DNA of 14,156 bases from Candidatus Methylomirabilota bacterium (GTDB taxonomy: Bacteria; Methylomirabilota; Methylomirabilia; Methylomirabilales; CSP1-5): positions 1-14,156 of the forward strand of contig JAHFDE010000042.1 in NCBI GenBank assembly GCA_023249165.1, read 5' to 3'. Below the pieces are notes generated by a model. It was not told where the DNA came from. It worked only from the letters and a program-made list of their open reading frames with translations, and searched no databases. Positions 8,099-14,068 of this stretch are shown one piece after another. A program made the translations under genes and the position numbers. Position 1 is the stretch's first letter; every line of letters begins with the position of its first letter.

Positions 8099-9616
8099 GT
8101 GAAACACATACCCGAGGTCCTGCCCAAAGACGAACACAATAGGGTGTTGCTTGCCAATGTCCATCCCCCAGACTGGGAAGACCCCGAACCTGCCGCCCGA
8201 TACAACCTGGTCGTGATCGGAGCAGGCACGGCCGGGCTGGTAACGGCAGCAGGAGGGGCAGGCCTCGGCGCTCGCGTGGCCTTGATTGAAAAGCACTTGC
8301 TGGGGGGCGACTGCCTCAACGTCGGTTGCGTCCCCTCGAAGTGCGTGATTCGATCGTCTCGCGTCGTCGGCGAGATCCAGAGGGTCCCCGATCTGGGGGT
8401 GCACGTGCCCACGGGCACAGAGGCGGACTTTGCCGCCGTCATGGAGCGGATGCGGCGCCTCCGAGCCCGCATCAGCCATCATGATTCAGTTCGCCGATTC
8501 CAAGAGTTGGGCGTCGATGTGTTTCTCGGGGAGGGACGGTTCACCGGCCGGGACACGGTCGCGGTGAATGGCAAGACGCTTCGGTTCAGCAGGGCGGTCA
8601 TCGCCACGGGGGCGCGTCCTGCCGCACCCCCAATTCCGGGACTCGCCGAGGCCGGCTATCTTACGAACGAGACCGTCTTCTCCCTGACCGAGCTCCCCAG
8701 ACGCCTGGCGGTGATCGGTGCCGGCCCCATCGGCTGCGAGATGGCCCAGGCCTTTCGCCGCCTCGGGGCCGAGGTCTGGCTCCTCGAAGCTCAATCCCAG
8801 ATCCTGACCCGCGAGGATCGCGACGCCGCCGAGATCCTGAAGCAGGCGTTCGTGCGCGACGGGGTACATCTGGTCTTGGGCTGCACGATCCTCAGCGTGG
8901 AAAGGCGAGGACCGGAGAAGCTGATCCAGTTTGAACGAGACGGAACCCAAAGCGACCTTGCCGTGGACGAGATCCTGGTCGGCGCCGGCCGCGTCCCCAA
9001 CGTGGAGGGGTTGAACCTCGAGGCGGCCGGGGTCGGTTGCACCCGAGACGGAGTCCAGGTGAACGATTACCTCCAGACGACGAATCCCCGCATCTACGCC
9101 GCCGGCGATATCTGTCTCCCGCACAAGTTCACGCACACCGCCGATGCCACAGCGCGCATCGTGCTCCAGAACGCCCTCTTTCTCGGGCGGAAGAAGGTGA
9201 GCGCGCTGGTCATTCCCTGGTGCACGTACACCGACCCGGAGATCGCGCACGTCGGGATGTCCGAAGGGGATGCCTTACGCAGGGGGATAGCGGTCGATAC
9301 CTTCGTCAGACCCCTCAGGGAGGTGGACCGGGCCATCGCCGACGGCGAGGAAGACGGCTTCGTCAAGGTGCACGTTAAGAAAGGAACCGACCGGATCCTG
9401 GGTGCCACCATCGTCGCGCGCCACGCCGGAGAGATGCTCAGCGAAATCACGGTAGCCATGGTGGGCAATCTCGGCCTGAAGACGATTGCAAACGTCATCC
9501 ATCCCTATCCGACCCAGGCCGAGGCCATCCGGCAGGTGGCGGATGCATACAACCGGACGCGACTCACCTCGTGGATCAAGAAACTGTTCAGCCTGTGGTT
9601 GGCCTGGACGCGATAG
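8099..9616 (+). CDS. FAD-dependent pyridine nucleotide-disulfide oxidoreductase, mercuric-reductase-like
   Basis: This is a dimeric flavoprotein of the lipoamide dehydrogenase/MerA superfamily, 505 residues from GTG 8099. Motifs are the FAD loop GAGTAG (41–46), the redox disulfide C72–C77 in GGDCLNVGCVPSK, a second Rossmann loop GAGPIGCE for NAD(P)H, the FAD-closing AAGDICLP and the dimer-interface segment HPYPTQAEA. Relative to lipoamide dehydrogenase (HxHPTxxE), the catalytic His position is Tyr470, as in MerA. It lacks the N-terminal heavy-metal domain and the C-terminal Cys-Cys pair of true mercuric reductase, since the protein ends in a hydrophobic-basic tail. Mercury reduction is therefore unlikely and the electron acceptor is unknown. 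GTG 8099 is preferred to GTG 8084 because GAGGAG (8086–8091) sits 7 bases before it. The residues just before the FAD domain (HPPDW) are typical of this subfamily. Confidence 0.88.
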   Translation: MKHIPEVLPKDEHNRVLLANVHPPDWEDPEPAARYNLVVIGAGTAGLVTAAGGAGLGARVALIEKHLLGGDCLNVGCVPSKCVIRSSRVVGEIQRVPDLGVHVPTGTEADFAAVMERMRRLRARISHHDSVRRFQELGVDVFLGEGRFTGRDTVAVNGKTLRFSRAVIATGARPAAPPIPGLAEAGYLTNETVFSLTELPRRLAVIGAGPIGCEMAQAFRRLGAEVWLLEAQSQILTREDRDAAEILKQAFVRDGVHLVLGCTILSVERRGPEKLIQFERDGTQSDLAVDEILVGAGRVPNVEGLNLEAAGVGCTRDGVQVNDYLQTTNPRIYAAGDICLPHKFTHTADATARIVLQNALFLGRKKVSALVIPWCTYTDPEIAHVGMSEGDALRRGIAVDTFVRPLREVDRAIADGEEDGFVKVHVKKGTDRILGATIVARHAGEMLSEITVAMVGNLGLKTIANVIHPYPTQAEAIRQVADAYNRTRLTSWIKKLFSLWLAWTR

Positions 9617-9642
9617 CCGACCGAGAGGGATCGGCCAGCGAC

Positions 9643-10311
9643 ATGAGACCAAACGCCGTCACGATCATGGCCAAGGCGCCGCGGGCAGGTGAGGTCAAGA
9701 CCAGACTCTCTCCTCCCCTGTCGGCCAGGGATGCAGCCGAACTCTACCGCTGCTTCCTCCTCGACAAGATCGAACAGGTGAGAACCCTCACGGCCGCGAG
9801 CCCCGCCATCGCGTACACGCCGCCGGACGGGCGGGGCTTCTTCGAAGGGGTGGCTCCCGACTTCCTGCTTGTCCCGCAGCGCGGGCCGGACCTCGGGGCC
9901 AGGCTGGCCAACAGCTTCGAGCACCTTTTCACCTTGGGACATGCGGCGGTCTTCGCTATCGATAGCGATACCCCCACGCTGCCCACCGCCTTTCTGGAGC
10001 AGGCCCTTGACCTGATTGCGACTCCCGGGATCGACTTAGTCCTGGGCCCCAGCGAGGACGGCGGATACTATCTGATCGGGCTCCGCGCCCTGTACCGGGA
10101 GCTGTTCGAGGATATGCCCTGGAGCACCGCCCAGGTCGTCCCGGAGACGTTCCGACGGGCCGAGGGTAAAGGGCTCAAGGTCGCGGCGCTTCCGCCCTGG
10201 TTCGACATCGACACCCCAAAGGACCTGAAGCAGCTGGCGGCATCCTTGGCAGGTCCTGGGGGGAACGCGGCACGCCACACCCGCCGATTCTTCATGGAGC
10301 GGACAATATGA
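9643..10311 (+). CDS. TIGR04282/DUF2064 family glycosyltransferase (nucleotidyltransferase-like GT-A fold)
   Basis: The 222-residue protein matches the family often annotated as 'TIGR04282 arsenosugar biosynthesis glycosyltransferase'. Visible are the nucleotide-binding MAKAPRAGEVKTRL (9–21), the metal-site DSDTPTLP (107–114), LGPSEDGGYYLIG (134–146) and DIDTPKDL (188–195). The fold resembles the MobA/CofC nucleotidyltransferases, and the reaction is unproven for most members. The frame is open upstream to 9571, overlapping the end of the flavoprotein gene. ATG 9643 is preferred because the family starts with a short strand and then MAKxPxxGxVKTRL, and GAGAGGGA (9623–9630) lies upstream. Its stop overlaps the Nudix start (ATGA). 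No arsenosugar radical-SAM partner is present in the window. Confidence 0.85.
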   Translation: MRPNAVTIMAKAPRAGEVKTRLSPPLSARDAAELYRCFLLDKIEQVRTLTAASPAIAYTPPDGRGFFEGVAPDFLLVPQRGPDLGARLANSFEHLFTLGHAAVFAIDSDTPTLPTAFLEQALDLIATPGIDLVLGPSEDGGYYLIGLRALYRELFEDMPWSTAQVVPETFRRAEGKGLKVAALPPWFDIDTPKDLKQLAASLAGPGGNAARHTRRFFMERTI

Positions 10312-10856
10312 CCAAGCCGTCGGAAACGCCTTGGAAAACCCTCTCGACACGGTCCATCTACAGCAACAAGTGGATCTCTCTGCGGGAAGACCTCGTCGAG
10401 CTGCCCGACAAACGGACGACCATCTACGGTGTCGTCACCTGCGGACAGTGCGTCGGGATCCTCCCCTTTGTCGATCCCGATACGGTGCTGCTGATCCGAC
10501 AATACCGGTACGTGGCGCGGCGGGTGACGTGGGAGATGCCGACCGGCGGGGTCCATGCCGGGGAGTCGCTCGAACAGGCGGCGCAACGTGAACTGGCGGA
10601 GGAGATCGGCTATCGGGCCGGCCGCCTGGTCCCCGTCAGCACGTACCACACGAGCAAGAGCGTGGTGGATGAGACAGCCCACCTCTTCCTGGCCGAGGAA
10701 CTGGCCAAAGCCGACACGGTCCGCGACGAGACCGAGTTTATCGAGGTCCGTCTCTTCCCCTTTCGTCAGGTGCTCGAGATGGTCCTCTCCGGCGAGATCG
10801 TGGACGGCATGACCATCATCGCCGTCCTCCTCGCCTCCCGCCACAGAGGGTGCTGA
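10308..10856 (+). CDS. Nudix hydrolase, ADP-ribose pyrophosphatase-like
   Basis: The 182-residue protein carries an exact Nudix box (G-x5-E-x7-REU-xEE-xGU) at about residues 80–102, starting GGVHAGE and ending RELAEEIGY. The preceding WEMPTGG (75–81) and the strand VLLIRQYRYVARRVTWE are typical of the ADP-ribose/ADP-sugar pyrophosphatase subgroup. It would hydrolyse a nucleoside diphosphate linked to another group, probably ADP-ribose or a sugar nucleotide. It starts within the stop of the glycosyltransferase gene, with GGAGCGG (10296–10302) upstream, so the two are translationally coupled. It ends the + strand operon. Its last 12 codons recur in diverged form at 11529–11564, beyond the toxin–antitoxin module. 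Confidence 0.9.
   Translation: MTKPSETPWKTLSTRSIYSNKWISLREDLVELPDKRTTIYGVVTCGQCVGILPFVDPDTVLLIRQYRYVARRVTWEMPTGGVHAGESLEQAAQRELAEEIGYRAGRLVPVSTYHTSKSVVDETAHLFLAEELAKADTVRDETEFIEVRLFPFRQVLEMVLSGEIVDGMTIIAVLLASRHRGC
10821..10856 (+). repeat. Imperfect direct repeat, copy 1 (3' end of Nudix gene)
   Basis: These 36 bases are the last 11 sense codons and stop of the Nudix gene. They match 11529–11564 at 30 of 36 positions without gaps. In both copies the frame ends in TGA and encodes related peptides (AVLLASRHRGC here, ALLPASRHKGR there). The repeats bracket the toxin–antitoxin module. Confidence 0.75.
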
Positions 10857-10870
10857 ATCAGGCGTGAGTC

Positions 10871-10898
10871 TTGACGGTGGAGCACGATGTGTTACATT
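10871..10898 (+). promoter_or_regulatory. Probable sigma-70-type promoter of the toxin–antitoxin module
   Basis: TTGACG (10871–10876) and TACATT (10893–10898) are separated by 16 bases and lie about 30 bases before the antitoxin ATG at 10930. The -10 element falls inside the 27-bp palindrome, as expected for an autorepressed promoter. The -10 match is only 4 of 6. Confidence 0.5.
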
Positions 10899-10905
10899 GT
10901 GCTCC
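10879..10905. promoter_or_regulatory. 27-bp palindromic operator upstream of the antitoxin gene
   Basis: Two 12-base arms, GGAGCACGATGT (10879–10890) and ACATTGTGCTCC (10894–10905), flank the spacer GTT. The arms are inverted complements at 11 of 12 positions. The site overlaps the putative -10 hexamer. A ribbon-helix-helix antitoxin encoded just downstream is the obvious candidate to bind it and repress its own operon. Confidence 0.7.
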
Positions 10906-10929
10906 AAACATTGGGCAGGGGGTGTGGGC

Positions 10930-11346
10930 ATGGCAACGCCTACGAAGACATTGCGGCTTCGGCCACGGTTGCGGGTGAAGATCGAGAGGATTGCCAAGCG
11001 GACGCGACGTTCGTTCTCCGAGGTGACCCAGGATCTCATCGAGGAAGCCTTGCGGATGCGGGAGTGTCCCGGGATCTACTTTACCGATGAACCTGCCGGG
11101 CGGGAAGCCAAGGTCGGTGGCTCCGGACTTGGGGTTTGGGAGGTCATCCGAGACTACCTGGCCGCCTCAAAGGACGAGCGAGTGGTTCGGAAGGCGCTCC
11201 CCCATCTTTCTAGAGCCCAGGTAAAAGCCTGCCTGATTTATTACAGCAAGTACCCCCAGGAAATTGAGGCGGCAATTGAGGAGAATGCAGCGCTGACTCG
11301 AGAGGCTGTCCAGGCCCAGATTCCCGGCCTGGTGCGCACCGCATGA
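10930..11346 (+). CDS. Ribbon-helix-helix / DUF433 antitoxin
   Basis: The 138-residue protein has a basic N-terminal ribbon-helix-helix-like domain (about 6–44, with strand KTLRLRPRL and a following helix pair rich in Arg, Lys and Glu). A DUF433-like helical domain follows at about 49–125; its ending, LSRAQVKACLIYYSKYPQEIE, is typical of DUF433 proteins. Members of this family are normally encoded just before a DUF5615 PIN-like toxin and neutralise it. That order is found here, with a 4-base ATGA overlap. The start ATG follows a G-rich ribosome site (GGCAGGGGG, 10913–10921). The frame is open up to GTG 10864, but that would run through the promoter and operator. The gene appears intact while its partner is not. 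Confidence 0.82.
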   Translation: MATPTKTLRLRPRLRVKIERIAKRTRRSFSEVTQDLIEEALRMRECPGIYFTDEPAGREAKVGGSGLGVWEVIRDYLAASKDERVVRKALPHLSRAQVKACLIYYSKYPQEIEAAIEENAALTREAVQAQIPGLVRTA

Positions 11347-11525
11347 AGTTCTACCTGGATGAGGACCTCTCTCCTCTGATAGCCGAGCGGCTCCGCATCC
11401 TTTGCTCACCGAGCATCCGGGGGTTCGAAACAGGAGCCATTGTTGACGCGTTAACTCGACTGGCGAAACAGTTCCCCCGGGGGCTCGGCGAATATGACGT
11501 GCTCTACCTCCCATCCCGAGTATAG
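11343..11525 (+). pseudogene. DUF5615 PIN-like toxin, internally deleted
   Basis: The frame encodes 60 residues where the DUF5615 family usually has about 110–120. The N-terminus MKFYLDEDLSPLIAERLR (1–18) is the standard start of the family and includes its conserved Asp-Glu-Asp-(Leu)-Ser. The rest (ILCSPSIRGFETGAIVDALTRLA and then GLGEYDVLYL) matches the family's C-terminal portion. The middle is absent, including the usual V-x-T-x-N-x-x-D-F acidic segment. The join, near residues 17–19, keeps the frame, so this looks like an internal deletion and not a frameshift. A complete PIN-like active site cannot be built from what remains, so the toxin is probably inactive. The ATG overlaps the antitoxin stop. 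The family assignment is firm by context and both ends; loss of activity is inferred. Confidence 0.75.
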
Positions 11526-11528
11526 AAA

Positions 11529-11564
11529 GCCCTCCTCCCCGCCTCCCGACACAAAGGGCGTTGA
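11529..11564 (+). repeat. Imperfect direct repeat, copy 2 (displaced Nudix 3' end)
   Basis: These 36 bases match the end of the Nudix gene (10821–10856) at 30 of 36 positions. They begin 3 bases after the toxin stop codon and finish with the equivalent TGA. Upstream of 11529 the similarity stops abruptly, which marks a junction. The remnant lies in the same frame as the toxin. Confidence 0.72.
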
Positions 11565-11760
11565 TCGGGTCCCGGAAGCCTCCGCAGCGCAAGAAATAGA
11601 TCTGTCCCTAATTCCCTTCATGGCTAATACGCATATCCTCCGCTTCATCTGAACCTTCGACAAAACACCCCCCGTGGGGATGTCAAGGTCAAAGTAAATC
11701 CTGTCGCTAGGAAGAAACCGCCTTGTTATTCGGCCAGCGGCTGTGCCCGCGGGCCAACCC
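11565..11760. other. Intergenic region between convergent genes
   Basis: This stretch separates the + strand toxin module from the - strand GlcG/HbpS gene. No convincing gene is seen. It is noticeably more AT-rich than the flanks around 11590–11665. It contains GAAATAGATCTGTCCCTA (11593–11610), which resembles the ends of dispersed bacterial repeats, and a GC-rich hairpin at 11732–11755. Confidence 0.5.
11732..11755 (-). terminator. Stem-loop just past the GlcG/HbpS gene stop
   Basis: GGCC-A-GCGG and CCGC-G-GGCC form an 8-bp stem with one A·G mismatch and a 6-base loop. It lies 5 bases beyond the stop of the - strand gene. No T-run follows on either strand, so it could slow polymerase or stabilise the mRNA end, but it is not a classical intrinsic terminator. 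Confidence 0.3.
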
Positions 11761-12243
11761 TCACTTCAGCAGCGCGTCAACTCCCGCCTTGGCAATCTGT
11801 CCGTCCTGCTCCGACGTGACGCCCGAGACGCCGATCGCGCCAATGATCTTGCCATCAACGACGATCGGCAGCCCGCCGTCGAGTGGCACCGCGCCTTCGA
11901 GCCTGAGGATCCGCAGGCCGGCTCCCCCTGCCGCGAGTCCGTCCTGGAACGCCTTGGTTGGACGACGATAGAGCGCTGCCGACGAGGCCTTCTGCCGCGC
12001 CACTTCACTGGCCGCGTTCTGCGTGTTGTCCATCTTCTCCAACAGGACCAGTTGGCCCGCGGGATCGACGATGGCGACCACGACGTCCCACTTGTTCTGG
12101 CGGGCCTCCGCTTGAGCCCCCGCCACAGCCTTCTTTGCCTGGTCGAGCGTGATCGGGGGGCCGTAGGGTGGTACGGTCTGCGCTCCGGCAAGGAGCGGTA
12201 GCGAAAGCATGGCAACTGCACCCAGCAACTTGATGATCTTCAT
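11761..12243 (-). CDS. Secreted GlcG/HbpS-family heme-binding-like protein
   Basis: The 160-residue product begins with a Sec signal peptide: basic MKIIK, a hydrophobic core LLGAVAMLSLPLLAG and a likely cleavage after AGA (residue 21). The rest is one GlcG/HbpS (DUF336) domain, with ITLDQAKKAVAGAQAEA (31–47), VVAIVDPAGQLVLLEKMD (55–72), the RPTKAF segment (94–99), GGLPIVVDGKIIGAIGVSG (123–141) and TSEQDGQIAKAGVDAL (143–158). Some family members bind heme or degraded cobalamins, while others are uncharacterised partners of glycolate or propanediol operons; no such genes are near. The start is secured by AAGGAGG (12251–12257 on the complement), 7 bases upstream. The frame extends to 12423, but the signal peptide and ribosome site define the start used here. 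Confidence 0.87.
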   Translation of the reverse strand: MKIIKLLGAVAMLSLPLLAGAQTVPPYGPPITLDQAKKAVAGAQAEARQNKWDVVVAIVDPAGQLVLLEKMDNTQNAASEVARQKASSAALYRRPTKAFQDGLAAGGAGLRILRLEGAVPLDGGLPIVVDGKIIGAIGVSGVTSEQDGQIAKAGVDALLK

Positions 12244-12518
12244 GGCGTCTCCTCCTTGATGAAACACCCGGTTACCCAAAGCGAGGTCGAGGCTTCCTCG
12301 CGCCCTCACTCGCGGTAGTCCAGCCCCGCTTCGGCGAGGCCCGTGCTCTCGCAGCCAGCCATGACTGCCGAGACAAAACCCAGCCGCCTGCCGACCCCCG
12401 TCGTCGCCACGCCCGTCATCCATCTCCTTGCTCCCGCCTCGGAAGCACTCACCCAGAGCGAAGCCGATGGCACTTCATGACCAAAGTCAAGCCTGTTGCG
12501 GCGTGCGGGGTGGATGGC
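12244..12518. other. Intergenic region upstream of the GlcG/HbpS gene
   Basis: This 275-base gap lies between two - strand genes. Apart from the ribosome site of the downstream gene, no gene, promoter or clear terminator could be assigned. Two short similar stretches occur (ACCCAAAGCGAGGTCGA near 12273 and ACCCAGAGCGAAGCCGA near 12452, 14 of 17 matching), which may be chance. Confidence 0.4.
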
Positions 12519-13115
12519 TCAAGCCGGGTCGCGATGCTTCAGGATCAACAGCTGACCCTTTCCAACAGGGACGAGGCACTTTGAGCAGCTCGGCGTTCGC
12601 CGGACGGCGGCCGTGAATTGCTCGAACTCGTGCTTGTGGGAGATCGCGTTGTCGTAGACGACGAGGCCTCCCGGCCTGAGCACACGCAGGACGTGGGGCC
12701 ACCACGATAGGTATTCGGTGCGCTCGGAGTCCAGGAAAACAAAGTCGTAGGTCGAGTCGGCCGCCACCGCCAACACCTCAGCGGCATCCGCCTCGACCAG
12801 ACGGATGAAACGGGAGAGGCCAGAACGCCCGAAATTGATGCGCGCCAGTCGGACCTTTTCGGGGTTCTTTTCGACGGTCTCAACGATGCCGTCGTTACCG
12901 GATACTGCATCCGCGAGCCACAGGGTCGAGTACCCGTTAGACGTCCCGATCTCAAGGATGCGCTTTGCGGGCTGCAAGTGGACGAGTATGGACAGGAACT
13001 CCCCTGTCTCAGGTGTGATGTTGAGCATCTTCTGCGAGCGGTCCGTGACCCGCGCGTCGTTCGCCTTGCCAAAGGCTTCAATCTCCTGGAGGAGGGACGC
13101 CACGCGTTCGTTCAT
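12519..13115 (-). CDS. Class I SAM-dependent O-methyltransferase (family 3, COMT-like)
   Basis: The 198-residue enzyme would transfer a methyl group from S-adenosylmethionine to a hydroxyl, probably on a catechol-like or similar small substrate. It has SAM motif I LEIGTSNGYST (54–64), an acidic residue after strand 2 (VETVEKNPE, 78–86), D110 after strand 3, and the metal-ligand region FVFLDSERTEY (126–136). RPGGLVVYDNAISH (147–160) follows, with D155-N156 at the usual second metal site. A helical N-terminus with TPETGEFLSILV (34–45) is typical of the family. The ribosome site is weak. The META lipoprotein gene lies 62 bases upstream on the same strand, so the two may be co-transcribed. The substrate cannot be deduced. 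Confidence 0.86.
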   Translation of the reverse strand: MNERVASLLQEIEAFGKANDARVTDRSQKMLNITPETGEFLSILVHLQPAKRILEIGTSNGYSTLWLADAVSGNDGIVETVEKNPEKVRLARINFGRSGLSRFIRLVEADAAEVLAVAADSTYDFVFLDSERTEYLSWWPHVLRVLRPGGLVVYDNAISHKHEFEQFTAAVRRTPSCSKCLVPVGKGQLLILKHRDPA

Positions 13116-13177
13116 TGCGCACCAGGATGGTTCCGTGATCCCATTTCCGACCCTGAGATCTCCTGCCTCCGCTGACG

Positions 13178-13615
13178 CTATTTCATGGTCCTCGCCTCGA
13201 ACCGTGCGAGCAGTGTACCGCCGGAATCGTACAGCTCGAGATGCTCACCAAGGATGTTCCATCGCGCGGTCGACTCAAGGGCTCTCAGAAAGGCGTGTTC
13301 CGGTTCCATCTCATCGGGGCACGCCATGCGGGTCGTGGCGAGGTGCGCGAAGCGGAGTTTCTGTCCTTCGAGCTCGTACGCGCCTAAGAGCCGGTTACAC
13401 CCGGCGAAGCCCTGCGCCTTCCTGCCCTCGGAGACCAGGCGCAGATGCGGTTCCTGGCGGCCCGGACTGACGATGACGGGCTGGTCGCCAAGGCGCACGA
13501 GCTTCCAATAGGTGTTCTCGAGTTCGGCGGTGGAAAACCGGGCGCCGCACGTCCCGCAGCCAGTACTGAGGAACGACACAAGCAATACCACAAGCCCGAT
13601 CCGTGACATCCGCAT
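13178..13615 (-). CDS. META-domain (HslJ-like) lipoprotein
   Basis: The 145-residue protein starts with a lipoprotein signal peptide (MRMSRIG, then a hydrophobic stretch) ending in a lipobox-like LSTGC, so Cys20 would be lipidated and the domain anchored to a membrane facing the periplasm. The body is a META domain: LENTYWKLVRLGDQPV, GFAGCNRLLGAYELEGQKLRF and ATTRMAC in order, with the conserved Gly-Cys-Asn-Arg and Thr-Arg-Met-Ala-Cys elements. The family includes HslJ, linked to novobiocin resistance and heat shock in E. coli; the molecular role is unclear. The start ATG 13615 has AGAGGTGA upstream. The frame runs on to 13699, but that would bury the signal peptide. It is the first gene of the - strand pair with the O-methyltransferase. 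Confidence 0.85.
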   Translation of the reverse strand: MRMSRIGLVVLLVSFLSTGCGTCGARFSTAELENTYWKLVRLGDQPVIVSPGRQEPHLRLVSEGRKAQGFAGCNRLLGAYELEGQKLRFAHLATTRMACPDEMEPEHAFLRALESTARWNILGEHLELYDSGGTLLARFEARTMK

Positions 13616-13779
13616 GGTGTCACCTCTCACCAACGAAGGGATCGGGATGCCTAGTTCTTGATTAGGCGCCCTGTGACTCAAGAATCGCCTCCGCATCAAT
13701 TCCCCCCTGGTTCCAAGGTCGCATAACTCTGGATGAGGCCGACTAGCCTAATACGCGGGCTGAATCCTGTTCGTGCCTT

Positions 13780-14013
13780 TTGGGGACCTTATACCACATC
13801 GTCTGCCAGGCCAACAGCCGGGAGGACCGCTGGATCGCCTACCAACGCCTGCGCGCCAGTGGGGTGCTGCCTGCGGCCCAGCAGCAGGTCCTGAAGCGGG
13901 ATTTCCTGGCGGTCAACCCGGCCACTCTGGCCCGCCAGATCGACCAGACCCTCGAAGCCCCTTGGAAGCTGCGAGAGTACAATGAGACCGGGAAGCAGGT
14001 TCATTTTGGGTAA
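13780..14013 (+). pseudogene. Probable transposase (integrase-core type) C-terminal fragment
   Basis: About 77 codons run from the region of 13780 to TAA at 14011–14013. The segment WIAYQRLRASGVLPAAQQQ, followed by LKRDFLAVNPATLARQIDQTLE, has the pattern seen at the C-termini of rve-type transposases (…Y-x-R-L-x-A-S…L-x-x-x-F-x-x-L/V-N-P-x-x-L-x-R-Q-I…). No DDE catalytic core is present; the frame meets a stop at 13744 upstream. If correct, this is the tail of a decayed insertion sequence whose right end lies in 14011–14070. The nominal TTG start is probably not used. The assignment is by pattern memory only. Confidence 0.5.
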
Positions 14014-14068
14014 CACTTGTTTTGAGGCATCGACTTCGGCTACGGTAACAGTTTAGTTTGAGGCATCA
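14011..14068 (+). repeat. Two direct repeats at the presumed insertion-sequence right end
   Basis: TAACACTTGTTTTGAGGCATC (14011–14031) begins exactly at the stop codon of the transposase-like frame. TAACAGTTTAGTTTGAGGCATC (14046–14067) repeats it 35 bases later. The common core is TAACA, a T-rich spacer and TTTGAGGCATC. Short tandem motifs just after the transposase stop are typical transposase-binding sites at IS ends. Confidence 0.6.

Noticed and set aside
8099..9616. True mercuric reductase (merA)
   Set aside because: The C-terminal Cys-Cys pair and N-terminal metal-binding domain are absent, and no merR, merT or merP is nearby.
11668..11681. C-run/G-run hairpin as terminator for the toxin module
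   Set aside because: Four base pairs with a tiny loop and no following T-run; too weak to call.
12265..12470. Two similar ACCCA-AGCGA-type stretches in the gap upstream of the GlcG/HbpS gene
   Set aside because: Only 14 of 17 bases agree with no extension on either side; could easily be chance in GC-rich DNA.
13649..13667. GCCTA…TAGGC inverted repeat upstream of the META lipoprotein gene
   Set aside because: Only a 5-bp stem, no recognisable promoter aligned with it and no regulator gene nearby.
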